Shown here in pieces: positions 17,949 to 27,286 of a stretch of DNA of 64,000 nt. The DNA is taken from positions 150,552 to 214,551 of the forward strand of contig JAQBNO010000154.1 of assembly GCA_028288485.1 (NCBI GenBank), written 5' to 3'. A program made the translations under genes and the position numbers. How positions within the stretch are numbered: position 1 is the first letter of the stretch; every line of letters starts with the position of its first letter. A model generated the notes under the pieces. The model did not search any database. It worked only from the letters and a program-made list of their open reading frames with translations, and was not told where the DNA came from. Origin of the DNA: Segetibacter sp. GTDB taxonomy: Bacteria; Bacteroidota; Bacteroidia; Chitinophagales; Chitinophagaceae.

Positions 17949-19463
17949 TTAATAGTTCGGATTTTGAACAAGGTTAGGATTAGCATTGATTTGTGCAGCC
18001 GGAATTGGATAAATGGCTCTCCATGGCTCAGTTACCGTAGTTTTAAATTTCCAGGTACCGGTAAAATATGTACCAAAACGAATCATATCTCTTCTGCGGT
18101 GGCCTTCCCAAATAAATTCTCTTGCTCTTTCGTCTTCAATATTTTTCAACGTAAGGCTGGTTAATGCAGATGCGTTACTGCGGGCTCTTACATCGTTTAC
18201 CAGGCCAAGTGCTTCGGCTACTTTTCCGGTTCTGAATTGAGCTTCGGCTTTTATTAATAGTATATCTGAATACCTCATTAATACCAGGTCATTATCGCCG
18301 TTAAACCCCGCCCATTTAGCTCCTACCGGCGTATATTTTAATACATGGTATCCTTCGTTGTCTTCAGCTCCAACCAGGTCCTTTACAGGAACCAAAATAA
18401 GTTGCTGGCCGTTAGGATAACGCAAGGGGGTACCGTCTAAATAAGTTTGGGGTCCATACTCTATTAAACTTTTGCGATTGTCACGGTCTTCATACCTGTC
18501 CAATGCTTCCTGGCCTGTACTATAGCCATTAGCAGGAATAAAAGGCAAGTTATATTTCTTCTGGTCTAACGAATGTTGTGCATATAATATAAACTGGTTT
18601 CCGCCTGCATTTTTAGTTGCATCGACTGAGAAGGATGAGATAAGTTCGGTAGATTTATCTTCGTTTGTTGATCTGAAATTATCTACAACATCCTTTTCGA
18701 GCTTATAAGCGCCTGTGCTTATTACTTTATCAGCCATCTCAATGGCCTTATCCCAATATGCCGTTCCGGTATACACCTGGCCATTTAAATAAACGGTAGC
18801 TAAAGCCGCATAAACAGCCTCTTTTGTAAACCTTGGATAGTAAGCGGTCTTCTGTACAGTTTTTACCGAAGGCAGATCATCAGCAGCCTTTAACATTTGT
18901 GATGTTACAAAATCAAATACTTCTTTGCGTGAATTGGTCTTAGGCAAATTAGCAGGTTCAATCCTGGCTGTAGTCACTAAGGGAACGTTGCCCCATAGAT
19001 CCATTGCGTAAAAATAGCCATAAGCTCTCAACGCCCTTGTCTCTGCTATCAGTCCCTTTAAATTAGCTGCATTCGGTGATTTTTCCAGGCTTTCCAATAC
19101 GGCGTTAGCCGTACCTATTTCCTGGAAAATGTTAACCCAGGCCTGGGCCGCCCTTCCATTATCAGGCTTTGCCTTATGCTGTATAATGTCTATTTGATTT
19201 TGATCGAACCAGCCGCCGCTGGCTCTTCCGGGAACAACAAATTCATCTGTTCCGAATTCGGATATTCTCCACGGATCGCCTATATGAACTACTTGCGACA
19301 ATAATGAATACACTCCGACAACAGAAGATAATCCTTCCTTTTCTGTTCGGTAAAAATTATCGGGTGACAGACTGCCGAATGTCTGTTCATCCAACTTGGT
19401 GCATGCTGCTAACATTGTTGATGCAAGAACCAGCAGCTTTATTTTTGATATATACTTATTCAT
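17949..19463 (-). CDS. SusD-like outer-membrane lipoprotein (pair 2)
   Basis: 504-aa SusD/RagB family lipoprotein. The signal peptide ends in a lipobox (MLAAC, Cys about residue 21). Conserved words include LSPDNFYRTEKEGLSSVVGVY, ETRALRAYGYFYAMDLWGNV, SDILLIKAEAQFRTGKV, VNDVRARSNAS, ERAREFIWEGHRRRDMIRFG and a C-terminal YPIPAAQINANPNLVQNPNY. It lies 29 bp behind susC2 and ends at a clear terminator, so this is a two-gene transcript. It is a surface glycan-binding partner of SusC2. It is closely similar to the first SusD from end to end. Confidence 0.95.
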   Translation of the reverse strand: MNKYISKIKLLVLASTMLAACTKLDEQTFGSLSPDNFYRTEKEGLSSVVGVYSLLSQVVHIGDPWRISEFGTDEFVVPGRASGGWFDQNQIDIIQHKAKPDNGRAAQAWVNIFQEIGTANAVLESLEKSPNAANLKGLIAETRALRAYGYFYAMDLWGNVPLVTTARIEPANLPKTNSRKEVFDFVTSQMLKAADDLPSVKTVQKTAYYPRFTKEAVYAALATVYLNGQVYTGTAYWDKAIEMADKVISTGAYKLEKDVVDNFRSTNEDKSTELISSFSVDATKNAGGNQFILYAQHSLDQKKYNLPFIPANGYSTGQEALDRYEDRDNRKSLIEYGPQTYLDGTPLRYPNGQQLILVPVKDLVGAEDNEGYHVLKYTPVGAKWAGFNGDNDLVLMRYSDILLIKAEAQFRTGKVAEALGLVNDVRARSNASALTSLTLKNIEDERAREFIWEGHRRRDMIRFGTYFTGTWKFKTTVTEPWRAIYPIPAAQINANPNLVQNPNY

Positions 19464-19492
19464 TTTATTAAGATTTTCAATTTTACCGGTAA

Positions 19493-22465
19493 TTAAAAAG
19501 AAACGTTCAGTCCAACAATCACAGTTTTAGCTCTTGGATAAGCCAGGTAGTCGATACCAAGAGGTGGGATGCCGCTGGCTGAAACATCGGAGTTAACCTC
19601 AGGGTCTAAGCCGGTGTACTTTGTTATCAACAATAAGTTCTGGCCGGTGGCATATAATCTTGCACTTGAAAGGAAAGAATTCTTCAGATTGAAGGTATAA
19701 CCTAAGGTAATATTGTCTAAACGTGCATACGATCCATCTTCAATCCATCTTGAAGAATATTTCTTAGGTTGGTCCCTGGTAACTCCATCAGTAATGGCCT
19801 GCTTAAATACATTCCTACCGGGGAGGTTACTTAAGTATGCTAAATTATTGGCGGTTAAATTAAATACATCGTTGCCTACCGAACCTCTTAAATTAACGCC
19901 AAGGCTCCAATTTTTATAGGTAAATGTATTGCTGAATCCGAAAGTAAAATTTGGCTGGGCAACACCTATAACTGTATCCCTGGCTCCTAATACCTCAACG
20001 CCGCTTTTGATCTCAATAAACTGTCGGCCATAAAACAAACCTAACGGCTGACCGGGTGTAATCAATTGGGCAAATGGTCCTGAAAGACCTTGTCCCTGTA
20101 ATGGTGAAGTTCTTATATCTTTTCCCCGGAATAATTCATTGGAAAGGCTGAGCACTTTGTTCCTGTTCCTGCTGAAATTAAGATCTGCTTCCCAGCTAAA
20201 ATTTGTACGCTGAATAATTTTGGATCCTAACTCAATCTCGATCCCTTTGTTTTCAACACTACCTACATTCGCTAACTGGGTAGGTATAGAAGATGGTGAT
20301 GGCACATCTAATCTAAATAAAAGATCGGAGGTTTTTTTGCGATAGTAGTCAACTGAACCATGGATCCTTCCATTAAATAAAGTAAAATCTACTCCTGCAT
20401 CAACCTGTGCTGTTTGCTCCCATCTTAGATCAGGATTAGCATATTGTTGTGGAAGTACTATAGTAATTCTTTGTCCACCAACTAGATAACCGTTGGTACT
20501 TGCACCGAGTGTTGTAAGTGAATTTAAGTTACCTATTTCCTGGTTACCTGTAACACCATAACTTAAACGCACTTTCAGGTCGGAGACTGTTTGGCTTTTA
20601 AAGAAATCTTCCTGCGAGATTCTCCATGCAACCGATCCTGAAGGAAATATCCCCCATTTGTTTCCGGATCCAAATCTACTCGATCCATCACGTCTCACTG
20701 TTCCTGTAACCAGGAACCTGTCATCAAAATTGATGTTAGCTCTACTGTACATAGAGATCAGACTATTACTTTGCTTATACGTAGATACACTACTTACTGT
20801 ACTTGCAGCTTGTAGACTGTACCATTTAAATTCGTCTGATAAAAATCCTGAAGCAGTTGTGCGGTTACCTTCTTCTACAAAATATTGATAAGAATATCCA
20901 CCTATTGCATCTATAGAAGTTTTTCCAAATTTTTGATTAAAGCGCAAAGTTGTCTCTAATAACTTATTATGATCCCCCAGTTTTTGCACGCTGGCATAGC
21001 CCCCCAACCCTTCTCCAAGAATGTTGGTTTGTTTGATGTATGAATTTCTGTCAATCGTTTGATCAGTATAACCGAGGTTAACATTGAGACTTAAAGGATT
21101 TATAATCTTATAGGTCGTGGACAAACTTCCTGAAAACCTTTTATTAGTCCTTTCATCCTGTACATCAGTAGAAAACGAAACGGGGTTTACCCGGTAAGGA
21201 CGAACATGGTTATAATTTCCATTAGCGTCATAAACAGGATAGGTGGGATTAAAAACATAAGATTCGTAATTCATACTTGTACCCTGTTCGCTGCCGACTG
21301 TATTGGAAACAGGTGATGCATTTGCAAACGTAGTTCCGTAGTTCACCCGCATGTCAAAGTTTAATTTATCGTTTAGCGCACTATGGTTTATGTTTATTCG
21401 TGCGTTTGCCCGTTGTAGCTTTGAACCCAGCATAATACCTTCCTGGTTTCCGTAGCCCAAGGACGCTCTATAGGTAGTTTTTTCACTTCCACCCGAAAAT
21501 GACAAATAATGATCCTGTGTAACGGCTGTCCTGTAAATCTCATCCTGCCAGTTTGTATTTGCCCCCTTATCATCTATTGTGAGTGATAAATCCTTAGCAA
21601 CCTTTCTGTATTCGTCTGCCGATAGAACGTCTAATTTTTTGGCAACAGTAGATATACCTACGGATGCGCTATAGGTAACCTGTGTTCTTCCTGCTCTTCC
21701 TTTTTTTGTGGTTACTACAATTACACCGTTTGCTCCTCTTGATCCATAAATAGCTGTTGCAGAAGCATCTTTAAGAACGGTAACAGATTCAATGTCATTT
21801 GGATTAATCGTCATTAAAGGATTCACCGGCTCCTGGTCAAAAACGTCGGTACCATTTCCCCTGATGTTTGCCTGGCTTACGCCCGGAGAAGTTGCAATAG
21901 GAACCCCGTCGATAACGTACAACGGATCGTTTGAACCGGTAAGGGAAGTGCCTCCCCTAACTCTTACTGTATTTGATGCACCGGGTTTTCCACTGTTCTG
22001 AGAAATATTTACCCCGGCCATTTTTCCCTGGATAAGTTGCTGTGGGCTCAATATCGGGCCCTGGTTAAAGTCCTCAGCGGTTACAGTCGAAACTGCTCCG
22101 GTTACATCTTTTTGTCTCTGCGTTCCATAACCAACCACCACCACATCATTTAATTTAGTATTAGTCCCAAGCATTGTAACATCTACCATGCTTTGGTTTT
22201 GTACCGGCCTTTCGAGGCTATTAAAACCGACTGAAGAAAATACCAATACATCTGTCGGCTTGGAAACTGTTATTGTATACTCCCCATTATTCCCGGTACT
22301 TACGCCGGTTTTTGTGCCTTTTACCTGCACAGAAACTCCAGGCAAGGCGGTTCCATCTTCCCTGGTAATTCTACCCTTTACAGTCATTCTTTGTGCCATG
22401 GCAGAAGGTGCACAGAAAATGGTAATTGCAAAGAGCATTAAAAATTGTAAAAATCTCCTTTTCAT
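19493..22465 (-). CDS. SusC-like TonB-dependent oligosaccharide transporter (pair 2)
   Basis: 990-aa SusC/RagA transporter. Signal peptide MKRRFLQFLMLFAITIFCAP...MAQ, then the CNA-type domain (VKGRITREDGTALPGVSVQV, SSVGF), TonB box and plug (VVVGYGTQRQKDVTGAVSTV, PLYVIDGVPI, LKDASATAIYGSRGANGV) and a barrel ending DYLAYPRAKTVIVGLNVSF. It aligns with SusC1 along its whole length, including the barrel words GNLNSLTTLGAST and SPSSIPTQLANVGSVENKG. It forms a transcript with susD2. Substrate inferred to be a pectic oligosaccharide related to, but not necessarily identical with, that of pair 1. Confidence 0.95.
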   Translation of the reverse strand: MKRRFLQFLMLFAITIFCAPSAMAQRMTVKGRITREDGTALPGVSVQVKGTKTGVSTGNNGEYTITVSKPTDVLVFSSVGFNSLERPVQNQSMVDVTMLGTNTKLNDVVVVGYGTQRQKDVTGAVSTVTAEDFNQGPILSPQQLIQGKMAGVNISQNSGKPGASNTVRVRGGTSLTGSNDPLYVIDGVPIATSPGVSQANIRGNGTDVFDQEPVNPLMTINPNDIESVTVLKDASATAIYGSRGANGVIVVTTKKGRAGRTQVTYSASVGISTVAKKLDVLSADEYRKVAKDLSLTIDDKGANTNWQDEIYRTAVTQDHYLSFSGGSEKTTYRASLGYGNQEGIMLGSKLQRANARININHSALNDKLNFDMRVNYGTTFANASPVSNTVGSEQGTSMNYESYVFNPTYPVYDANGNYNHVRPYRVNPVSFSTDVQDERTNKRFSGSLSTTYKIINPLSLNVNLGYTDQTIDRNSYIKQTNILGEGLGGYASVQKLGDHNKLLETTLRFNQKFGKTSIDAIGGYSYQYFVEEGNRTTASGFLSDEFKWYSLQAASTVSSVSTYKQSNSLISMYSRANINFDDRFLVTGTVRRDGSSRFGSGNKWGIFPSGSVAWRISQEDFFKSQTVSDLKVRLSYGVTGNQEIGNLNSLTTLGASTNGYLVGGQRITIVLPQQYANPDLRWEQTAQVDAGVDFTLFNGRIHGSVDYYRKKTSDLLFRLDVPSPSSIPTQLANVGSVENKGIEIELGSKIIQRTNFSWEADLNFSRNRNKVLSLSNELFRGKDIRTSPLQGQGLSGPFAQLITPGQPLGLFYGRQFIEIKSGVEVLGARDTVIGVAQPNFTFGFSNTFTYKNWSLGVNLRGSVGNDVFNLTANNLAYLSNLPGRNVFKQAITDGVTRDQPKKYSSRWIEDGSYARLDNITLGYTFNLKNSFLSSARLYATGQNLLLITKYTGLDPEVNSDVSASGIPPLGIDYLAYPRAKTVIVGLNVSF

Positions 22466-22733
22466 ATTGTTTAGGTTTTCGTTTAATTTGTTTACCTGCT
22501 TGCAGGAAGATCTTGAATATTGGTTATGACTTTACAAACCAAAGCAATGCAAAATATAGATCTAAAAAACACGCACTTGTAGTAGGCATTATGCCTTCCT
22601 TTTTAGACTAATGAGCACGGTAATCACCTTCCATAAAATGGCTATAGAGGCGTGGCTAAAAGGAGCTGAAAGAAAAGAAAGAGTAAAAAGAGAGGATTCA
22701 TGGGGCCTTATAGTTGTAAAAGAATTTTTTCAT

Positions 22734-22746
22734 GCAATCGTATTAG
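22734..22746 (+). promoter_or_regulatory. CAATCGT-type site, susC2 upstream
   Basis: GCAATCGTATTAG, in a stretch (GAATT-TTTCATGCAATCGT) alignable with the site at 14037 upstream of susC1. Confidence 0.35.
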
Positions 22747-22947
22747 AGGTAATAAAAAGGAAGAGGAAACGCAGGAATGTTTATACGGACAATAATTTAA
22801 AACTATCCTGTTTTAAATTTTACTGTCCTACGTAATTTCTAAAAAGTTGATCCTTACAGTGAATCTTTTGATCGTTAAGATGTAACTATTTGCGTTAACC
22901 CAAACTTGGTTTAACAGAAGGAAATTTCATGAGGTTGTATTTTAAAA

Positions 22948-22962
22948 GCAAATCGTTTATAA
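22948..22962 (+). promoter_or_regulatory. CAATCGTTT-type site, susC2 upstream
   Basis: GCAAATCGTTTATAA, equivalent of the site at 14253 upstream of susC1; order and spacing to the 28-bp block are similar. Confidence 0.45.
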
Positions 22963-23035
22963 TCAATTGTTACATATTGTGTCAAAGCTTCAATAAAGAT
23001 TGACATTTTTTAGCTATCAAAATAAATTCTATCCT

Positions 23036-23063
23036 TTTTTATTTACGCAAACGATGCCGGAAA
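23036..23063 (-). promoter_or_regulatory. 28-bp block conserved upstream of both susC genes
   Basis: Exact partner of 14381-14408, about 571 bp before susC2. Flanking bases diverge at once on both sides, which suggests selection on the block itself. Confidence 0.6.
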
Positions 23064-23348
23064 AACCAATAATGCCTCGATAATTCCTAATAATAGCGAA
23101 GAAGCGTCTTCATTTCATGGTTAAACTAAGAATAACCTGCGTGAATTTTCCGCCACAGACCGGTTTTAATCATTTTGCGAAAAGTATAGTTGAGGTAGTA
23201 GAAGTTTTAAGAAAAATGGTTTATTCCCGACCGGGAAGAAAAGACTGTAGTGTAATAAGATGCTGACTGTAATACAAATCATTATAATAACCGCCGTACT
23301 GCAGTCAAAATTTTGGGGAAACAGGCTGTCCGAACTTTATTAAACATC

Positions 23349-23365
23349 GTTGCGACGCCCCGTTC
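23349..23365 (-). repeat. Dispersed palindromic repeat, type C
   Basis: GAACGGG-GCGTCGC-AAC on the minus strand followed by GATGTTTA; one change from the other C copies, outside the palindrome. Confidence 0.7.
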
Positions 23366-23487
23366 TACGGTTTCACCTGGTAGAGCTTTTCACCTTTATT
23401 ATTTATTATTTCTGACAGCTCGAAGTCTTATTGTTTCGTCTCCTAAAATTTAAGAGGCGTTCAAATACAATTGGTATAAAATAAAAA

Positions 23488-23509
23488 TGCATGGAGTAAA
23501 CTCCATGCA
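23488..23509 (-). terminator. Orphan terminator-like hairpin, minus strand
   Basis: A perfect 9-bp stem TGCATGGAG with complement and a 4-nt loop, followed on the minus strand by TTTTTATTTTA. Nothing codes on the minus strand between here and hemA (which is on the plus strand), so it may end a small RNA. Confidence 0.5.
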
Positions 23510-24133
23510 ATAGAAAAAAATTTAAAATTTCAAAATTTCATATAACAGTAACCGCATTATGCAGAGCAATCAAGATAGCAATGAGCAATGTTAGAGGCGA
23601 TTTTAAATAAGGCAAACAATCGTAGAAAAACACACACGGCATTAATACAAAAGTTAGCGGCAATTTTCGTTAGTTGCAATCTTAATACGGTAGCAAGCGG
23701 AAACAAAGAAACGTTATTTTTTTAAACTAACAAACGTTCGTTCTTACTATTAAAAAAAATTAATCTTTATAAAATAAAAGTTAAAAAACTTAAATCTCTC
23801 CCTTTTCCGGGTTAAAGTGTCCAAAACATATCTTCATTTATCACTTTTACTCCATGCCGTTTAAAATGAAAACTGGATTTGGACTAACTGAATAAAAAAA
23901 ATTGCCAGGAGCTTTTCGAATAAAGTAATTGTTGCGTCTGTCATGCTATCTGATGGCCCCGCCAACGAGTGACGATTTGAAAAGCCTTTACCGTGTCGAG
24001 AAAATCAAACACCTACTTAAAGAACTGTGCAGGAGGTTCGTTCTACGGCTAAACACGCAGCTTCATGACTAAAATCACGTTTTATTATGACGAAGGCATG
24101 ACAGTGAAATTATGCTGCTGGTTGCTGTGAGAC

Positions 24134-24141
24134 TAACTTTG
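24134..24141 (+). promoter_or_regulatory. Candidate -7 box of hemA
   Basis: TAACTTTG matches the Bacteroidota -7 consensus TAnnTTTG and lies 23 bp before the hemA start. No good -33 TTTG was found. Confidence 0.45.
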
Positions 24142-24164
24142 CCCCATCGAATCAAGACTCAAAA

Positions 24165-25415
24165 ATGGTAGAAGAGAAACAGAACAACATTTCTAAATTC
24201 TTTATAGCGGGAATAAATTATAAAAAGACAGAAGCTTCGATAAGAGGACAGTTTGCTATTAATAACGACCAATACGCAAATATTTTATCGGTCGCCCCTG
24301 CTTTGGGTCTTTCAGAATTCTTCATTCTTTCAACTTGCAATCGTACCGAAATTTACGGGTTTGCCGATGATGCGTCTCAATTAATCGATCTTCTTTGCAC
24401 ACAAACCACCGGAAGCAAAGAAACTTTCCTTCAGTTATGTTATATTAAAGAAGGTGTTGAAGCTGTTCAACATATTTTCGAAGTTGGAGCCGGTTTAGAG
24501 TCACAGATCTTAGGGGATTATGAAATCATAGGCCAATTGAAACTGGCTGTAAAATTTGCAAAGGAAGCAGGGTTTGTAAGTGGTTTTACAGAAAGGCTGG
24601 TAAATAATGTAATACAATCTACTAAAGTCATAAAAAACCAGACTGCTCTTAGTGGCGGAACTGTTTCGGTTTCGTTTGCAGCAGTTCAGTACCTTAAAAA
24701 GAATGTGAGTAAGATCTCCGGCAAGAATATCTTGTTGCTGGGTGTTGGAAAAATCGGCCGGAACACTTGCAAAAACCTCGTTGACTACCTGGATACTAAG
24801 AAAATTACCTTAATCAACCGTACAGAAGAAAAGGCGGTTGAACTGGCAAAAGAATTGGATTTGAATTCGGCACCAATGACGGAATTACCGGCTTATATTC
24901 AGTCTTCAGATATCATACTCGTAGCAACTAACAGCAGCGAGCCTACTATTCTAAAATCGCAATTAGAAAACTTTGGAGATAAGATCATTATTGATTTATC
25001 TATTCCCTACAATGTTGAAAAGGAAGCGCAGGAACTGCCAAATGTAACTTTGATAAATGTTGATGAGCTTTCAAGATTGAAAGATGAAACCCTGCAAAAA
25101 CGCGTTGCAGAGGTACCTAAAGCAAAAGCAATCATTGCGGAACATAAAGCAGAATTTTTAGAGTGGAGCGAGATGCGTAAAAATGTTCCTTTCATCAAAG
25201 CTGTGAAACAAAAGCTGCACGACATGCATAATTGCGAGCTGTATCTTTCTACTTATACTACCTATACAACCGATACAACTGCTGTTAACGCTATCAATGT
25301 TCAACTAATCCAAAAAGTTATTAAAAATATGGCTGTAAAGATGCGCCAGCAACACCAGCCAGGTTGCTCTTACATTGAGGCAATCAACGATTTTATAAAG
25401 ACCCACAGTAACTAA
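24165..25415 (+). CDS. hemA: Glutamyl-tRNA reductase
   Basis: 416 aa. Catalyses NADPH-dependent reduction of glutamyl-tRNA to glutamate-1-semialdehyde, the first committed step of the C5 haem pathway. The catalytic cysteine is visible in FILSTCNRTEIYG (Cys58). The NADPH domain carries ILLLGVGKIGRNTCKNL (about residues 190-207), and the C-terminal dimerisation helices end in CSYIEAINDF. Length is typical. It opens the haem operon; hemC starts 1 bp after its stop codon, so translation is probably coupled. The partner enzyme HemL is in the same cluster at 31651. Confidence 0.97.
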   Translation: MVEEKQNNISKFFIAGINYKKTEASIRGQFAINNDQYANILSVAPALGLSEFFILSTCNRTEIYGFADDASQLIDLLCTQTTGSKETFLQLCYIKEGVEAVQHIFEVGAGLESQILGDYEIIGQLKLAVKFAKEAGFVSGFTERLVNNVIQSTKVIKNQTALSGGTVSVSFAAVQYLKKNVSKISGKNILLLGVGKIGRNTCKNLVDYLDTKKITLINRTEEKAVELAKELDLNSAPMTELPAYIQSSDIILVATNSSEPTILKSQLENFGDKIIIDLSIPYNVEKEAQELPNVTLINVDELSRLKDETLQKRVAEVPKAKAIIAEHKAEFLEWSEMRKNVPFIKAVKQKLHDMHNCELYLSTYTTYTTDTTAVNAINVQLIQKVIKNMAVKMRQQHQPGCSYIEAINDFIKTHSN

Positions 25416-25416
25416 G

Positions 25417-26403
25417 ATGCGCAGTAAGGTTTTAAGAATTGGAACCCGGGAAAGCCAACTTGCAGTATGGCAGGCAAACCGGGTTAAAGAGCTATTGGCT
25501 CAACAAGGATATGAATCTGAGTTAGTTTATATAAAAAGCGAAGGCGACATCGACCTTCAAACTCCACTATACGAAATCGGCGTGCAGGGAATTTTTACCC
25601 GTAGCCTTGATATCGCCCTTTTAAACAACCGCATCGATCTTGCTGTTCATAGCATGAAAGATGTACCTACCCAATTACCAAAAGGCATCGTACAAGCTTC
25701 AGTTTTAAAAAGAGCATCGTATAAAGATTTGCTGGTGTATAAAGGTGACCGGGAGGAATTGGAGAAGGCGCTGGGCTTGGTGAACGGGCAATGGGCAATG
25801 GGCAATAAGGAGAACCCGCAATTCACCATTCACCATTCTCCATTCACGATTGCCACCAGCAGCATTCGCCGCAAAGCGCAATGGCTCAACCGCTACCCTG
25901 ATCATGCTGTCGAAAACTTAAGAGGCAATGTAAACACACGCTTACGAAAAATTGCAGAAAGCGATTGGAACGGGGCAATATTTGCCGCTGCAGGATTGGA
26001 GAGAATTAATTTGCGTCCTGAAACTTCAATTGAACTGGATTGGATGTTACCAGCACCTGCTCAGGGAGCTATTGTAGTTGTATGCCGCGATGAAGACAGT
26101 TTTTCCTTTGAAGCCTGTCAATATTTTAACGACCACAACACCGCCTTATGCACTAAGATCGAAAAGGATTTTTTGAGAACATTGATGGGTGGATGCTCTA
26201 CCCCAATAAGTGCTTTAGCTGAGATTGCAAATGAAACATTAATTTTCAAAGGAAATCTTTTTACTGTCGACGGAAGCGAAAGAATAGACATAGAAAAGAC
26301 AGTCGACGTCGGCGAAGCTTCACAACTGGGAGAAGTTGCAGCTCTTGAACTTTTAGAAAAGGGAGGCAGGGCAATTGCCGACAGTATTCATCATGAAAGA
26401 TAG
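25417..26403 (+). CDS. hemC: Hydroxymethylbilane synthase with an in-frame repeat insertion
   Basis: 328 aa. Condenses four porphobilinogen units to hydroxymethylbilane. Seen: RIGTRESQLAVWQ at the N-terminus, VHSMKDVPTQLP, the substrate-binding TSSIRRKAQW, LRGNVNTRLRK, and the dipyrromethane cofactor cysteine in LMGGCSTPI (Cys260). Between ALG (residue 120) and IATSSIRR (residue 145) lie about 24 extra residues (VNGQWAMGNKE...IHHSPFT) encoded by ten tandem heptamers, with no counterpart in ordinary HemC. The reading frame is kept and all motifs are intact, so it is probably functional with a surface-loop extension. It overlaps hemD by 11 bp. Confidence 0.95.
   Translation: MRSKVLRIGTRESQLAVWQANRVKELLAQQGYESELVYIKSEGDIDLQTPLYEIGVQGIFTRSLDIALLNNRIDLAVHSMKDVPTQLPKGIVQASVLKRASYKDLLVYKGDREELEKALGLVNGQWAMGNKENPQFTIHHSPFTIATSSIRRKAQWLNRYPDHAVENLRGNVNTRLRKIAESDWNGAIFAAAGLERINLRPETSIELDWMLPAPAQGAIVVVCRDEDSFSFEACQYFNDHNTALCTKIEKDFLRTLMGGCSTPISALAEIANETLIFKGNLFTVDGSERIDIEKTVDVGEASQLGEVAALELLEKGGRAIADSIHHER
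25779..25848. repeat. Ten-heptamer inverted array inside hemC
   Basis: GGTGAAC, then GGGCAAT three times, then AAGGAGA and ACCCGCA, then ATTCACC twice, ATTCTCC and ATTCACG. The left half (GGGCAAT/GGTGAAC) is roughly the reverse complement of the right half (ATTCACC), so it resembles the two ends of the four-helix-bundle cassettes nearby without the gene between them. Confidence 0.8.
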
Positions 26404-27112
26404 AAATCTGCGTATATTAAGTACACGTCCTTTAGATGAAGCATTGGTTGAAAAAGCCTCTTTTAAGCATATTACAATAACCACACTTCCATTTATCGAA
26501 ATAAAAAAGCTGGTTACAAACGAGGTTTCGCGGCAAATAGAAATGTTATCAAAACTGCCTGCTACTGTTGTTTTTACCAGTATGAATGCAGTTGAAGTTG
26601 TGGTCGATTTACTTCCCGCCAACGCTGTCATGCCCGGCTGGAAACTCTATTGCATAGGTGGCGCAACTTTCACATTAGTCAAGAAGTACTGGGCTTATGA
26701 CAGCATTGCATTTACTGCAAAAAATGCCACCGACCTTGCTAAAAAGATTACAGCAGATAAAATAACCAACATTCATTTTTTCTGCGGCAATAAAAGACGG
26801 GAAGAACTTCCTGAAATATTAAGGGCAGAAAATATAATGGTGAACGAACTGGTTGTGTACGAAACTATTGATACGCCGGTAAAAATTGAAGAGGATTATA
26901 ACGCTATTTTATTTTTTAGTCCAAGTGCCGTCAACAGTTTTTTTACCAGCAATCAGGTTTCTCCCGATACTATTTTGTTTGCAATCGGCAATACTACCGC
27001 AAATGCCATTAAACAATTTAGCAGCAATAGCATTGTTGTTAGTGAGTTTCCTGCCAGGGACCAGCTGGTAGATAAAGCAATAGAATATTTTGATAGGGAG
27101 CGGCTAAGGTGA
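26393..27112 (+). CDS. hemD: Uroporphyrinogen-III synthase
   Basis: 239 aa from the ATG at 26393, which overlaps the hemC stop by 11 bp; a TTG at 26375 would add six residues and is less likely. The family is poorly conserved in sequence. What shows it here is the two-lobed HemD layout: LSTRPLDEALVEKA at the start, VVFTSMNAVEVVVD, WKLYCIGGATFTLVKKY, IHFFCGNKRREELPEIL, VVYETIDTPV, and AILFFSPSAVNSFF followed by LFAIGNTTANAIKQ. It closes and isomerises hydroxymethylbilane to uroporphyrinogen III. Position directly after hemC supports the call. Confidence 0.9.
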   Translation: MKDRNLRILSTRPLDEALVEKASFKHITITTLPFIEIKKLVTNEVSRQIEMLSKLPATVVFTSMNAVEVVVDLLPANAVMPGWKLYCIGGATFTLVKKYWAYDSIAFTAKNATDLAKKITADKITNIHFFCGNKRREELPEILRAENIMVNELVVYETIDTPVKIEEDYNAILFFSPSAVNSFFTSNQVSPDTILFAIGNTTANAIKQFSSNSIVVSEFPARDQLVDKAIEYFDRERLR

Positions 27113-27191
27113 AACGTGAAAAATTGGAGGTGCGATTGCTACTTTCATTTTGATGATTGTGTAACAAGCAGAGGTAATGCTATTTTACATC

Positions 27192-27211
27192 GTTGTGTCA
27201 CTCACTTGTAC
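27192..27211 (-). repeat. Dispersed palindromic repeat, type A
   Basis: Perfect type A core with the CGATG extension, in the 174-bp gap between hemD and hemE. Confidence 0.8.
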
Positions 27212-27286
27212 TGAACAGCTATATGGAACAAAAAAGAACATCAGTTAAATAACAAACTTAAAGGATTACGATAATAACCAATCTAA

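Larger units (their letters stand above)
22466..24164. other. 1.7-kb divergent region between susC2 and hemA
   Basis: No convincing gene. Its left half matches the upstream region of susC1 in three blocks (22734, 22948, 23036). A type C dispersed repeat lies at 23349-23365. A minus-strand terminator-like hairpin at 23488-23509 has no visible gene to terminate. The right half is A/T-rich and ends with a TAACTTTG -7 box before hemA. A 74-codon plus-strand frame at 22611-22835 looks like chance. Confidence 0.6.

Noticed and set aside
22611..22835. 74-codon plus-strand frame upstream of susC2
   Set aside because: It lies across the conserved susC upstream block at 22734, has very basic low-complexity composition and no family resemblance.
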